Notes: generated from the sequence alone by a model not told the origin. Shown: positions 9,119-19,717, counted from the stretch's first letter. The stretch: 57,087 nucleotides of DNA from Actinomycetes bacterium (GCA_022396035.1 JAIOXO010000010.1:1-57087); one strand, 5' to 3'. Made by a program: numbers and translations.

Positions 9119-9895
9119 TCAGCTCTGGCATCCAGGGCAAAAATAGGTTCCCCTGCCCGCTATCCTTATATTTTGTATACAGCTTCCGCATTCAGGGCAA
9201 ATGCTGCCCTGTTTTCTTCTGCCGATAAGCCAGTTATCCGGAAGCCTGCTGTAATCAGCATTTACCTCTACTGCGGTATTCAGGACATAAAACATGCAGT
9301 CATAAAGCCTTCTGATCCGGTCGGCATACAAATTTTTTAGGTTCTCCCCGGGATTGACCCGGGCATGGAAGCAAATCTCATCTGCATAGATGTTCCCAAT
9401 TCCGGCTGCCAGTGACTGGTTTAGCAGTGCAGTTTTTACTTTAGATTTTCTGCCGGTAAATAACTGCTTAAAACTTGACCAGCTAATACCGAGGGCATCA
9501 GGACCCAGTTTTTTATCTCTTATAAACCGCATCCGGTCCGGGGTAATAGTTAATTTACCCAACTTCCTGGTAGAAATATAATAAAGGCTGCCATTTTTAA
9601 AATTAAAAATCACCTTAGAATACTCAGGGGCTTTTAGCTCCTGGTTGTATTCCAGCCTGCCGGTCATGCCAAAATGCATAACCAGAAAAATTCCCCGGTC
9701 ATTTTCTGCAAACATATATTTGCCGTGCCTGCAGACAGAAACAAACCGGTGGCCGGTGATATTTGAACTCAACTTCTGAACAGACACCCCATCAAGAACG
9801 TAATCATCTATCACCTGAATATGAGTTACTTTATTACCGGTCGAGGTGTGTGCAAAATATTTTTTGTAAGCTTCTACTTCCGGTAATTCTGGCAT
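9119..9895 (-). CDS. mutM: Formamidopyrimidine-DNA glycosylase family protein (Fpg/Nei)
   Basis: A 258-residue base-excision repair glycosylase/AP lyase. It starts with PELPEVEAY, where Pro2 is the catalytic nucleophile and Glu3 the acid. RHGKYM carries the conserved Lys, and FGMTGRL and AAGIGNIYADE are family motifs. It ends with a complete C-x2-C...C-x2-C zinc finger (ICPECG...YFCPGC). The start of PELPEVEAY is less typical than the usual PELPEVET, so strict 8-oxoG preference is not assured. It begins five bases after the stop of the LacI-type regulator gene, suggesting translational coupling. Confidence 0.87.
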   Translation of the reverse strand: MPELPEVEAYKKYFAHTSTGNKVTHIQVIDDYVLDGVSVQKLSSNITGHRFVSVCRHGKYMFAENDRGIFLVMHFGMTGRLEYNQELKAPEYSKVIFNFKNGSLYYISTRKLGKLTITPDRMRFIRDKKLGPDALGISWSSFKQLFTGRKSKVKTALLNQSLAAGIGNIYADEICFHARVNPGENLKNLYADRIRRLYDCMFYVLNTAVEVNADYSRLPDNWLIGRRKQGSICPECGSCIQNIRIAGRGTYFCPGCQS

Positions 9896-9900
9896 AATTA

Positions 9901-10941
9901 TCAGGTATGTGCGCCCACCGATTCTCTTTTCACCAGCTGGGCTTTAAGATAAATAACTTCTTTTTTATTGTTATCTCTTTCTATAGAATTAAACAGGATA
10001 TTGGCTCCAGCTTTGCCCATCCTTCGTTTAGGAAGGCTTATGGTAGACAGGGCAGGATTGGCAAACCTGGCTGCACTTATATTGCCGTATCCTATTATGG
10101 AAACGTCATCAGGAATTACCAGCCCGTTATTCTGTATGGCTTTCATCGCTCCCAGGGCCATGATATCGGTCTGGCAAATCAGGGCGGTGAATTCCGGCTT
10201 ACCTTTATTTTTTATATGGCTGTCAACTGTGTCATGGCCATAGCTATACTGATTTATAATTATCTGGTTAGCTAAAAAAACCAGGTGTGAATCCAGTTTC
10301 AGGCCATTTTGCTCCAAACCTTCTATATAACCACTATACTTGTTTTCCGGAATAACGATATTGGGTGCACTCCATCCCAGATAGCCAATCAAGTTATGGC
10401 CTTTGTTTACCAGGTAAATAATCGCATCCTTTATGGCCTGGTTACTGTTAACCACCACCGAGGGATAATTGGTCTCTTCACAATACCGGTTGACTAGTAC
10501 CAGATTTTTAAGATCCCAGGTTGCGGACATTACTTTTTTAAATCCGCAGGAACCACCGACAAAAATATAACCGTCCACAAACATGGATCCCAGCTTTTTT
10601 AACTGGTTTATCTCCACCTCATCATCATAATAGGTACTAACCACTACCGCCAGGTAACCTCTCTTTTTTGCTTCTTCATCGATTCCCTGGACCACTTCAG
10701 CATAAAAAGGATTATTTATATCCGGCAGCACTATACCTATAATACCAGTCTTTTTTTTGCTCAGGCCCCTGGCAATAATATTGGGGCTGTAATTGTATTT
10801 TTCGGCAATTTCAAAAACCTTTTTCTTGGTCTCTTCTTTTACATGCCTCTGTCCGGATAAAGCATTGGATACCGTTGCAGTGGATACGCCAACCATTTTT
10901 GCAATGTCTTTTATGGTTAACTGAGTTTTTTTATCATCCAT
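9901..10941 (-). CDS. LacI/GalR-family transcriptional regulator
   Basis: A 346-residue regulator. The N-terminal helix-turn-helix and hinge (TIKDIAKMVGVSTATVSNAL, then NIIARGLSKKKTGIIGIVLP) are typical LacI, followed by a periplasmic-binding-protein-like effector domain (about 60-340). LacI proteins usually sense sugars, but no sugar transporter or hydrolase gene is near; its immediate partner is the DNA glycosylase gene. A 14-base dyad, GTTTG-4-CAAAC at 10989-11002, lies in its upstream region and could be an autoregulatory operator. No good SD is seen before the ATG. Confidence 0.88.
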   Translation of the reverse strand: MDDKKTQLTIKDIAKMVGVSTATVSNALSGQRHVKEETKKKVFEIAEKYNYSPNIIARGLSKKKTGIIGIVLPDINNPFYAEVVQGIDEEAKKRGYLAVVVSTYYDDEVEINQLKKLGSMFVDGYIFVGGSCGFKKVMSATWDLKNLVLVNRYCEETNYPSVVVNSNQAIKDAIIYLVNKGHNLIGYLGWSAPNIVIPENKYSGYIEGLEQNGLKLDSHLVFLANQIIINQYSYGHDTVDSHIKNKGKPEFTALICQTDIMALGAMKAIQNNGLVIPDDVSIIGYGNISAARFANPALSTISLPKRRMGKAGANILFNSIERDNNKKEVIYLKAQLVKRESVGAHT

Positions 10942-11020
10942 GGAAAATAGTGGTAGTTGTCCTTAAGGCTAATGATATAGAAACATTAGTTTGGTGACAA
11001 ACATAAAAAATTTAGGAAAG

Positions 11021-11047
11021 AAATGGCCAGGATTTACCTGGCCATTT
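11021..11047 (-). terminator. Intrinsic terminator of enolase
   Basis: Perfect 11-base arms AAATGGCCAGG and CCTGGCCATTT around a 5-base loop, starting five bases after the enolase stop on the minus strand. A pyrimidine-rich TTTCTTTCC follows and then a T-run. Confidence 0.8.
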
Positions 11048-11051
11048 AACC

Positions 11052-12389
<1,338 letters not shown>

Positions 12390-12502
12390 CTAGTCACATT
12401 GTAAAGCATTATATCATAATAAAAAACCGATTAAATATTTTGTGCTTGTAATTTGATAACCAAATTCTATAATATATAAAATTAAAACAGAATCCTGTAT
12501 AC

Positions 12503-12670
12503 ATGGGAATAATTGATTATCTAACTCCATTAAAAATTAAGGTTAAAGGGTTTGCCAGAAACAGAATCATGGGGGTATTAAAAGGACTTGTAAATTCGGC
12601 TAAAGCAATGGCTGCCTATATCAAAATTCACTGTATGGTGTATATGAAGCTTTTAGAGACTGGACTCTAA
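12503..12670 (+). CDS. Possible small ORF, 55 residues, in the eno-macA gap
   Basis: An uninterrupted reading frame of 55 codons plus TAA, beginning MGIIDYLTPLKIKVKGFARN. The predicted peptide is basic with amphipathic stretches and a central K-A-M-A-A-Y segment. There is no SD before the ATG and I recognise no family. Its last codons coincide with the first arm of the dyad at 12650-12673. It may be chance; it is listed because nothing else explains this 405-base gap. Confidence 0.2.
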   Translation: MGIIDYLTPLKIKVKGFARNRIMGVLKGLVNSAKAMAAYIKIHCMVYMKLLETGL

Positions 12671-12673
12671 AAG
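12650..12673. promoter_or_regulatory. Perfect 9-base dyad upstream of the MacAB-like operon
   Basis: CTTTTAGAG, six bases, CTCTAAAAG. No T-run follows on either strand, so it is not a terminator. It lies 25 bases before a consensus TATAAT (12698-12703) and about 80 bases before the adaptor gene, a position suited to a regulator site. The rest of the gap 12348-12752 holds the enolase promoter region, the small ORF above and nothing else I can identify. Confidence 0.4.
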
Positions 12674-12697
12674 AATCTCAAACCATCAGCAATCATG

Positions 12698-12703
12698 TAT
12701 AAT
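12698..12703 (+). promoter_or_regulatory. -10 element of the MacAB-like operon
   Basis: A perfect TATAAT 50 bases before the adaptor start codon. No recognisable -35 is present at 16-18 bases, so the promoter may need an activator, possibly acting at the dyad at 12650-12673. Confidence 0.4.
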
Positions 12704-12752
12704 ACAATATATGTATGGATAAATTTTCAATAAAAGAGTCGGGAAATTAAAT

Positions 12753-14243
12753 ATGAAAACTAAAAAACCATTATTATTTATTCTGGTTTTAATTGCTGTT
12801 TTATCTGTTTTTAGCCTAAACTCCTGCAGACAGCAGGAAACCGAGCAGTTAGAAACCTTTACTGTATCCAGGGGCGACATAAGGCAGGAGGTCTCCTCCA
12901 CCGGATATGTGGAATCCAGCCAGGTTAGAAATTATTCCCTGCAATCAGCCGGTGAAGTCTTATTCTCTGTACAGAAAGGACAAACTTTCAACCAGGGGGA
13001 TAAACTACTGGAAGTGGATAATCAGATAACCATACTTAGCCTGGAGCAGGCCAAGGTTAATGTGGAAATATCCGAAAGCTCACTGGTTCAGGCTAAAATT
13101 AGTTTCCAGCAGGCATTGGATAATAACCATATAGCAGTGCAGCTGGGCAAAGAAAATAAAGAGCTTTCCCATCAGAGCACGGTTAATGCCCTGGTTGCCC
13201 TGCAGGATACACAGAAACTGACCGATAAGTCTAACTCTTATTCCAGGTCAGCGCTGGATAGTGCCCGGCAGTCTGTAAATACCGCCCAGATAACCATTGA
13301 AGCGGCAGAACAGTCAATAGCCGATGCCGGCAACATACTGGATGAGGCCAGAGATGAGTCCCTGATAAACGATACCCAGATTGCCCAGTATGAAGCCAAC
13401 CTTAATTCAGCCCGGGCTAATCTGGAAAATGCCCTAGCCCAGAAGGAGGCAGCGCAGCTTCAGGCAGAATCGGCCCAGAAAAGCTATGAACAGGCCAAGG
13501 CCCAATCCAGCTCCCAGATTAATAATGCCCAGGGGGCCTATCAGCAAACCCAGATTAATGAGAGCATAACCTACTGGTCCACCCTGGGGGAAACCCAGAA
13601 TACCAAGAAACAGATACTGATGGCCCAACAATCTATAGAACAGGCAGAACAACAGCTGCAGCTGGCTAAGATAAATGTGGAAATGGCCAGCCTTGATTTG
13701 GATAAAAACAAGGTAATGGCTCCTTTTGGAGGCATAGTTCTGGCAGCTCCCCTGTCCCCGGGTGAGCTGGCTTCACCGGGCATGAGCGTGATATCCATTA
13801 TAGATAATGACTATATAATCAGCTCCAATATAAATGAGACCGATATAACCAAGCTAAGGCTGGGCCAGGAAGTGACCTTTACCCTGGATGCCTATTATGG
13901 TAAACATTATAAGGGGAAAATAACTGACATATCCCCCCTGTCTGAAAACCTGGGAGGGCTGGTATCTTTTGAGATAGAAGTAACCCCTGACCAGGGCCAG
14001 GATCTTCTGTATGGACTCTCAGCCAACCTTACCATCGTAACCGCCCAGGCTGCAGATGTTCTGTTGGCGCCGGCGGGGTCAGTTTACGAACAGGACGGAA
14101 AACAGTATGTAGATATAACAGAAGATACCCGGATAGAACAGGTGGAAGTTGAAACCGGTATTTCTGATTATGAATACATTGAAATTATATCAGGCTTGGA
14201 ACAAGGGGATGTAATTATTACCTCCAGGATTGAAAATGACTGA
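12753..14243 (+). CDS. HlyD/MacA-type efflux adaptor, predicted lipoprotein
   Basis: A 496-residue membrane-fusion-type protein. The N-terminal hydrophobic segment ends in LNSC at about residue 26, a plausible lipobox. A barrel-sandwich half-motif (about 40-85, SAGEVLFSVQKGQTF) leads into an unusually long Gln/Ala-rich coiled coil (about 90-310). The second half of the barrel (APFGGIVLAAPLSPGELASPG) and a beta-barrel domain end the protein. It should bind the MacB-like ABC transporter encoded by the next two genes. In a one-membrane cell such proteins act as extracytoplasmic chaperones for exported peptides, lipids or antimicrobials. Confidence 0.85.
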   Translation: MKTKKPLLFILVLIAVLSVFSLNSCRQQETEQLETFTVSRGDIRQEVSSTGYVESSQVRNYSLQSAGEVLFSVQKGQTFNQGDKLLEVDNQITILSLEQAKVNVEISESSLVQAKISFQQALDNNHIAVQLGKENKELSHQSTVNALVALQDTQKLTDKSNSYSRSALDSARQSVNTAQITIEAAEQSIADAGNILDEARDESLINDTQIAQYEANLNSARANLENALAQKEAAQLQAESAQKSYEQAKAQSSSQINNAQGAYQQTQINESITYWSTLGETQNTKKQILMAQQSIEQAEQQLQLAKINVEMASLDLDKNKVMAPFGGIVLAAPLSPGELASPGMSVISIIDNDYIISSNINETDITKLRLGQEVTFTLDAYYGKHYKGKITDISPLSENLGGLVSFEIEVTPDQGQDLLYGLSANLTIVTAQAADVLLAPAGSVYEQDGKQYVDITEDTRIEQVEVETGISDYEYIEIISGLEQGDVIITSRIEND

Positions 14244-14979
14244 TATCATTGATATTGAAAATATCCGCAAAACCTACAATATTGGAAAAATCCAGATAAA
14301 AGCCTTAAGGGGTATTGACCTGGTAATAACCGAAGGTGAATTTGTAACCGTAATGGGGCCTTCAGGCAGCGGTAAATCGACATTAATGAACATACTGGGC
14401 TGCCTGGATACTCCTACTTCGGGAAAATATACCCTGGGCAGCACAGATGTAAGCAAATTAAATGACAGCCAGCTGGCAGAAATACGTAACAATAAAATAG
14501 GTTTTGTGTTTCAGACCTTTAACCTGCTTTCCCGTTCCAATATTTACCGTAATGTAGAGCTGCCGCTGGTTTATTCCAAAAATACAGAAAACAGAAACCG
14601 GAAAGTTCTGGATGCTGTGGAGTCTGTAGGGCTAACCGGTTGGATAAAACACCGACCCAATGAGATTTCCGGAGGCCAGAAGCAAAGGGTGGCTATTGCC
14701 CGGGCCCTGATTAATAATCCTGCAATTATACTTGCAGACGAACCCACGGGAAATCTTGATTCAGTTACCGGAGAAGAAATAATGGCTATCTTCCAGAAAT
14801 TAAACCAGCAGGGAATAACCATCCTGCTGGTTACCCATGAAATGGGAATAGCCAGGCATACCCAGAGAATAATTTATCTAAGAGACGGAAAAATATACAG
14901 GCATGAAAAAGTTGCAAATCCTATAGACGCCGGCAAAAAGCTTAAAGAAATGCCCAAACTGGAAGACGAGGTAGATTAG
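14236..14979 (+). CDS. MacB/LolD-type ABC transporter ATPase
   Basis: A 247-residue ATPase with Walker A GPSGSGKST, Q-loop FQTFNLL, signature SGGQKQRVAIARAL, Walker B IILADEPTGNLD and H-loop THE. This is the set of the LolD/MacB/FtsE subfamily that powers export or mechanotransmission with FtsX-like permeases. TTG at 14230 is possible, but AGGA six bases before ATG at 14236 favours the latter. It overlaps the adaptor gene by 8 bases and ends just before the permease gene, so the three form one operon. Confidence 0.93.
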   Translation: MTDIIDIENIRKTYNIGKIQIKALRGIDLVITEGEFVTVMGPSGSGKSTLMNILGCLDTPTSGKYTLGSTDVSKLNDSQLAEIRNNKIGFVFQTFNLLSRSNIYRNVELPLVYSKNTENRNRKVLDAVESVGLTGWIKHRPNEISGGQKQRVAIARALINNPAIILADEPTGNLDSVTGEEIMAIFQKLNQQGITILLVTHEMGIARHTQRIIYLRDGKIYRHEKVANPIDAGKKLKEMPKLEDEVD

Positions 14980-14980
14980 A

Positions 14981-16210
14981 ATGCAAAGGATGTTTGAGAA
15001 TATAAAGATAGCCTTCCAGGCACTTGCTTTAAATAAATTAAGGTCGTTTTTAACCATGCTGGGTATAATAATAGGAGTGGGGGCAGTAGTAGCCATGCTG
15101 TCTATAGGAACCGGCGCCCAGCAGATGGTGCTGCAGAACATTCAGGATATAGGCTCTAACCTGATTATAGTATCGCCGGGTTCACAGGATAATGAAGGCG
15201 GTTTTGAACAGATGCTGGGAACTGTAGCCCAGGACCAGCTGAAAATTGAGGATGTAGACGCTATAGAGCAGCAATCCAAACATATTGAGGGTGCCATACC
15301 GGTTATTTTAAGCTCATCAGTAATAAGTTATCTGGGAAGCAATTCCAGCGCAAGTATCTATGCCTCTACTGCCAAAGCCCTGGATATCTATAATTTTGAA
15401 ATGGAGGGCGGCCGGTTTTTTAATTCCAGCGACGTGGCCAACTCAGCCAATGTTGCAGTAATAGGCCAAACCATAATCAGGGATCTTTTTGGTAAAAGAA
15501 ATCCCATAGGGGAAATTATTAAGATAGACAAAAAGAATTTTACGGTAATTGGTACCGTAAAAGAAATGGGCTCCAACCAGTTTGGGCAGGATCAGGACAA
15601 TGTTGTATCAGTACCCATCACCACCGCCCAAAACAAATTATATGGTATGGATTATATAAATTTAATCATGGCCCAGAGCAAAAGCGAAGCAGTTATAGAT
15701 CAGGCTTCCCGGGAAGTAAGAACCATACTTAGAAGGACACATAATCTTATGCCTGACCAGGAAAATGATTTTACGGTACAAAACCAGACCCAGATGCTGG
15801 ACATAGTAAGCACTATAACCAATATTTTCACTATTACCATTGCCGGTATTGCCGGAATTTCCCTGCTGGTGGGGGGAATAGGAATAATGAATATAATGCT
15901 GGTATCAGTTACAGAAAGAACCAGGGAAATTGGCATAAGGAAAGCAGTAGGGGCTAAAAACAGGGATATACTTATTCAATTTTTAATAGAGAGCATAGTG
16001 CTTAGCGTAAGCGGAGGAATAGTGGGAATCGCTTTTGCGGTACTGGTATCAACAATCATCACCCGGCTTACAGTGCTAAGCACTTCAATAACTGCTTACC
16101 CTATTATACTGGCCATTAGCTTTTCCATGGTGGTGGGGCTATTTTTCGGCATCTACCCCGCCATGAGAGCAGCCAGACTTAACCCTATAGATGCATTAAG
16201 GTATGAGTAA
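14981..16210 (+). CDS. MacB-like ABC permease (FtsX domain)
   Basis: A 409-residue permease: one N-terminal TM helix (LRSFLTMLGIIIGVGAVVAM), a large extracytoplasmic MacB core domain (about 45-270), then three TM helices of the FtsX fold. It has the family signature VTERTREIGIRKAVGAKNRDI between TM2 and TM3, and ends with IYPAMRAARLNPIDALRYE. It pairs with the ATPase and adaptor upstream. Exported substrate unknown. ATG at 14990 is an alternative start. Confidence 0.92.
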   Translation: MQRMFENIKIAFQALALNKLRSFLTMLGIIIGVGAVVAMLSIGTGAQQMVLQNIQDIGSNLIIVSPGSQDNEGGFEQMLGTVAQDQLKIEDVDAIEQQSKHIEGAIPVILSSSVISYLGSNSSASIYASTAKALDIYNFEMEGGRFFNSSDVANSANVAVIGQTIIRDLFGKRNPIGEIIKIDKKNFTVIGTVKEMGSNQFGQDQDNVVSVPITTAQNKLYGMDYINLIMAQSKSEAVIDQASREVRTILRRTHNLMPDQENDFTVQNQTQMLDIVSTITNIFTITIAGIAGISLLVGGIGIMNIMLVSVTERTREIGIRKAVGAKNRDILIQFLIESIVLSVSGGIVGIAFAVLVSTIITRLTVLSTSITAYPIILAISFSMVVGLFFGIYPAMRAARLNPIDALRYE

Positions 16211-16215
16211 ACCCG

Positions 16216-16449
16216 CTAATCCGCATCCTCTACTTTTTCTTTCATATCTTCCAGATATTCGCCAATCCTGCCCTTAAGCATGGCCATCTTATCTATCAGG
16301 GTGGTGCAGGCGCAGCCAATAGACTGCTCCGCTCTCTCTGCCAGTATCTTCCTGGTCTTCTCCCCTGACCTGGGAGCAAAAAGTATTCCTGCAATTACTC
16401 CCAAGCCAAAAGTTAATAATAAATTGGTAAAAACCCTCTGGTTCTTCAT
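16216..16449 (-). CDS. YtxH-like small membrane protein
   Basis: A 77-residue protein: N-terminal TM helix with the YtxH-type motif GVIAGILFAPRSGEKTRK, then a charged helical tail ending DMKEKVEDAD. YtxH/general-stress proteins have this layout; the molecular role is not established. Its SD overlaps the stop of the DUF4349 gene eight bases upstream, so it is the last gene of the long minus-strand run. It converges on the MacB permease with only five bases between stops. Confidence 0.7.
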   Translation of the reverse strand: MKNQRVFTNLLLTFGLGVIAGILFAPRSGEKTRKILAERAEQSIGCACTTLIDKMAMLKGRIGEYLEDMKEKVEDAD

Positions 16450-16457
16450 GTTCTAAA

Positions 16458-17378
16458 TCACTCCTTTTTTCGGGATCTTCTTCTTTTTACAGATTTCACT
16501 ATCAACCAAATAATTATTACTATTATAGCTACAAAAACTAACACCGGGCTTATTATTATCAGGGTTGAAATAAGTCCGTTAAACACCCTTACAGCACCTT
16601 TTGCACCCCTTTTTATTGCATCCATAAACCCCCAGTCAGAAGCTTCCCTGATGGTGGTAGGTTCAGTTAAATATACCTCTATGGTAGAGAAAGAGACCAT
16701 ATTGTCAAGGTAGTTGAGCCTTCCCTGAAGGACCTCAATTTCACCCTGCACATTACTCAGTTCTCTCTGCACTTCTATACTGTCCTTTACCGACTTTGAC
16801 TGCTCCATTAAATCCAGCAGCACTTCTTCCTGTACCTTGAGATTCCTTAATCTGCTCTGCAGGTCAATATACTCTTCGGTAACATCCTGGCCGGACATAC
16901 TTATATTTTTTACCTGGCCCAGGGCTTTAACTTTATCTATTACCGGGTCAAACTTGTCTGCAGGAACTCTCACTATTATCCTGCCGCTGGTAAGCTTTCC
17001 TTCTGCATCAGAATAGCTTTCGGAACTGCTAACAAAACCGCCATTATTCTCTGCTATATCACTTATTTCAAAAAGTTTATCCTCAAACTCCCCCGCGCCT
17101 ATCTCCAGTTCAATATAGGAGTTCTGAATTATCTTCCTCTCCAGGGGTGGGGTATTTATGTAGTCAGAAGAGCCTGCATCTGCCGATTCTTCCATGGGAG
17201 CCGCCTCGGCCTCGGCATAACTCATTTCCTCAGTTGCCATCGCCTGTCCACCCTGATCCCTGGCCGGTGCTTCTGCCGCCTCATCCATTTCAAAAGCCGA
17301 ACCGCAACCAGTGCCTGCAGCCGCCAGAACCAGAACAAAAATTAAAAGTATTGCAAATTTTTTTATAGCATATCTCAT
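16458..17378 (-). CDS. DUF4349 lipoprotein
   Basis: A 306-residue exported lipoprotein: signal segment with lipobox AGTGC, an Ala/Glu-rich linker, then a DUF4349 domain (about 85-250) opening with RKIIQNSYIELEIG and containing GRIIVRVPADKFD and VTEEYIDLQSRLRNLKVQE. A coiled coil, one C-terminal TM helix and a basic tail follow. Function of the family is unknown. ATG at 17393 would add five residues, but those codons contain GGGGAGG, six bases before the ATG at 17378, which is therefore the start. Confidence 0.8.
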   Translation of the reverse strand: MRYAIKKFAILLIFVLVLAAAGTGCGSAFEMDEAAEAPARDQGGQAMATEEMSYAEAEAAPMEESADAGSSDYINTPPLERKIIQNSYIELEIGAGEFEDKLFEISDIAENNGGFVSSSESYSDAEGKLTSGRIIVRVPADKFDPVIDKVKALGQVKNISMSGQDVTEEYIDLQSRLRNLKVQEEVLLDLMEQSKSVKDSIEVQRELSNVQGEIEVLQGRLNYLDNMVSFSTIEVYLTEPTTIREASDWGFMDAIKRGAKGAVRVFNGLISTLIIISPVLVFVAIIVIIIWLIVKSVKRRRSRKKE

Positions 17379-17396
17379 GGTTTTCCTCCCCATTAT

Positions 17397-18836
17397 TTAC
17401 CATTTTCCGCTTTTTATATAGTTATCAATAGCATGGGCAGCTTTTTTGCCAGCGCCCATAGCCAGAATAACCGTAGCAGCTCCGGTTACAATATCGCCAC
17501 CTGCAAATACCCCTTTCATATTAGTCTTGCCTGTCTCCAGGTCAGCCTCTATATTTCCCCACTTGTTAAGCTTCAGTTTGGGGGTATCAGCCAACAGCAA
17601 AGGATTGGGACCCTGACCGATAGCCATTACCACCACATCAACGTCCAGGTCATACTCGGAGCCTTCAATGGGGATGGGTCTCCTCCTGCCGGACTGGTCC
17701 GGCTCCCCCAGGTCCATCTTAATTACTCTAAGCTTATCTACCCAGCCGTCTTTTCCCTTGATTTTCACCGGATTAGTAAGCAGCACAAACTCTATACCTT
17801 CTTCTTTAGCATGTTCAGCCTCTTCTTTTCGTGCCGGCATTTCCTGCTCGCTTCTTCTATATACCAGATACACATGTTCGGCGCCAAGCCTCTTGGCGGT
17901 CCTGGCAGAATCCATTGCCACATTTCCACCGCCAACCACCGCTACCTTTGGAGCTTTCTTTATAGGGGTGTCAGAACCGGGAAATTCATAAGCTTTCATC
18001 AAATTAGACCGGGTAAGGTACTCATTGGCAGAATATACTCCATTCAGGTTCTCCCCTTCAATATCCATAAAATAAGGAAGGCCTGCCCCGGTGGCTATAA
18101 ACACAGACTCATAACCCATATCAAAAAGTTCCTGTACAGACAAGACTTTCCCTATAACCATATCCAGCTTTATCTCCACTCCCATAGTCTTCAAGCTGTC
18201 TATTTCTTTTTGCAATACCTTTTTGGGTAATCTGAATTCAGGAATTCCATATACCAGTACTCCTCCTGCCTTGTGAAGTGCCTCAAATATGGTTACCTGA
18301 TACCCCATCTTTGCCAGTTCACTGGCACAGGCCAATCCTGCAGGCCCGCTGCCAATAACAGCAGTTTTATGTTCTGAGTTCTTTTCTGCTTCCTCTTTCT
18401 CTACCAGCATGCCCGTATCTGCTAATTCCTTTTTTATGGCCATATCTCCCAAAAATCTTTCCAGCCTTCCGATGGCTACCGGCTCATCTTTTATTCCCAG
18501 AATGCACTCTTTTTCACATTGGTCTTCCTGGGGACAAACCCTGCCGCATATAGCCGGAAGGGAATTCTTTTCCCTGATTTTATCTATGGCCTGATCAAAT
18601 TTCTTCTGGTCTATAAGATCTATAAAACTCTTTATGTCTATCTCCACCGGGCAGCCATCAATACATTTAGGTTTCCTGCACTGCAGACATCTATCAGCTT
18701 CTTTTAAGGCATCCTCCATGCTGTAACCCAGGGCTACTTCATTAAAATTTTTAATCCTCTGCCGGGGGTCCTGCTGAGGCATTTCTGTTCTGGGAACTTT
18801 CTTCTTCTTAACTTTTTTGTTCACTTTATCTATCAT
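17397..18836 (-). CDS. nfnB: NfnB / GltD-type flavoprotein, large subunit of NADH-dependent ferredoxin:NADP+ oxidoreductase
   Basis: A 479-residue iron-sulfur flavoprotein. The N-terminal cysteine motifs CLQCRKPKCIDGCP and CGRVCPQEDQCEKEC bind two [4Fe-4S] clusters; GSGPAGLACASELAKMG binds FAD and VVGGGNVAMDSART binds NADPH. Alone it looks like the glutamate synthase small subunit, but the NfnA-like gene directly upstream identifies the bifurcating NfnAB (SudAB) complex, which couples NADH and reduced ferredoxin oxidation to NADP+ reduction. ATG at 18836 gives a normal length; a TTG at 18893 would overlap nfnA by 25 bases. Confidence 0.85.
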   Translation of the reverse strand: MIDKVNKKVKKKKVPRTEMPQQDPRQRIKNFNEVALGYSMEDALKEADRCLQCRKPKCIDGCPVEIDIKSFIDLIDQKKFDQAIDKIREKNSLPAICGRVCPQEDQCEKECILGIKDEPVAIGRLERFLGDMAIKKELADTGMLVEKEEAEKNSEHKTAVIGSGPAGLACASELAKMGYQVTIFEALHKAGGVLVYGIPEFRLPKKVLQKEIDSLKTMGVEIKLDMVIGKVLSVQELFDMGYESVFIATGAGLPYFMDIEGENLNGVYSANEYLTRSNLMKAYEFPGSDTPIKKAPKVAVVGGGNVAMDSARTAKRLGAEHVYLVYRRSEQEMPARKEEAEHAKEEGIEFVLLTNPVKIKGKDGWVDKLRVIKMDLGEPDQSGRRRPIPIEGSEYDLDVDVVVMAIGQGPNPLLLADTPKLKLNKWGNIEADLETGKTNMKGVFAGGDIVTGAATVILAMGAGKKAAHAIDNYIKSGKW

Positions 18837-18868
18837 AACTCCGGATTCATCCTTTCCTAGAATAAAAA

Positions 18869-19717
18869 TTAGCCATGAGATTTGCAGCCACATTCATGCT
18901 GGTAATCCTTATGTGCCTTTTGTTCTTCTGTACAATACATTTTTTGTCTGGCAAACAATAATTTGAAATTTACTTGATGACCGTCAAACTCGGGACCATC
19001 CACACATACAAATTTAGTCTCATCGCCTACTTCCACCCTGCAGGCTCCGCACATCCCGGTGCCATCCACCATTATAGAGTTCAGGGAAACTATAGTTTTT
19101 ATGCCATAAGGCCTGGTTACTTCGCTGACTGCAGCCATCATGGGTGCAGGACCAATTGCTACCACCCTATCCACCGAAAGGCTTTCTTCCTTTAAGAATT
19201 TGTCTAAAAATTCCGAAACAAAACCGCCAAAACCTTTACTGCCGTCATCAGTGCAAATAAAAAGGCGGTTACTGACTTCCTCCATCTTTTTTTCAAGTAT
19301 AAGCCCCTGGCTGTTTCTGGCTCCTATAATGGATACAACATAATTTCCGGCCTGTTTAAGAGCCCTGGCAATGGGCATAACCGGGGCTATTCCTACTCCG
19401 CCCCCCACACAGACCACATTACCAAAATTTTCTATTTCACTGGGTTTGCCCAGGGGTCCCACCACATCTGTTAGGCTGTCTCCGGGTTCCAGCCTGGAAA
19501 GCTTGCTGGTAGTTTTTCCGGCAATCATTGACACCAGCGATATGAGCCCACGGTCTGGATCAAAATCAGCTATAGTCAGCGGTATGCGCTCCCCTTCTTC
19601 ACAAACCCTTATAACTACAAACTGCCCCGCTGCTGCCTTTCTGGCCACCAATGGTGCTTCTACTTCGAACCTGTCTATATCTGAAGTTAGCTTTTTTTTA
19701 CCAATTATTTTATACAA
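18869..19717 (-). CDS. nfnA: NfnA / SudB-type ferredoxin-NADP+ reductase small subunit
   Basis: A 282-residue subunit of the ferredoxin-NADP reductase fold: FAD-binding barrel (RIPLTIADFD), NAD-binding GGGVGIAPVMPIARAL, and a C-terminal [2Fe-2S] site in DGTGMCGACRVEVGDETKFVC. In NfnAB this subunit binds NAD(H) and the bifurcating partner carries the second FAD. The start is TTG, supported by GGTGA seven bases upstream and by the conserved N-terminus; no ATG fits. Followed by nfnB after about 32 bases. Confidence 0.87.
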   Translation of the reverse strand: MYKIIGKKKLTSDIDRFEVEAPLVARKAAAGQFVVIRVCEEGERIPLTIADFDPDRGLISLVSMIAGKTTSKLSRLEPGDSLTDVVGPLGKPSEIENFGNVVCVGGGVGIAPVMPIARALKQAGNYVVSIIGARNSQGLILEKKMEEVSNRLFICTDDGSKGFGGFVSEFLDKFLKEESLSVDRVVAIGPAPMMAAVSEVTRPYGIKTIVSLNSIMVDGTGMCGACRVEVGDETKFVCVDGPEFDGHQVNFKLLFARQKMYCTEEQKAHKDYQHECGCKSHG

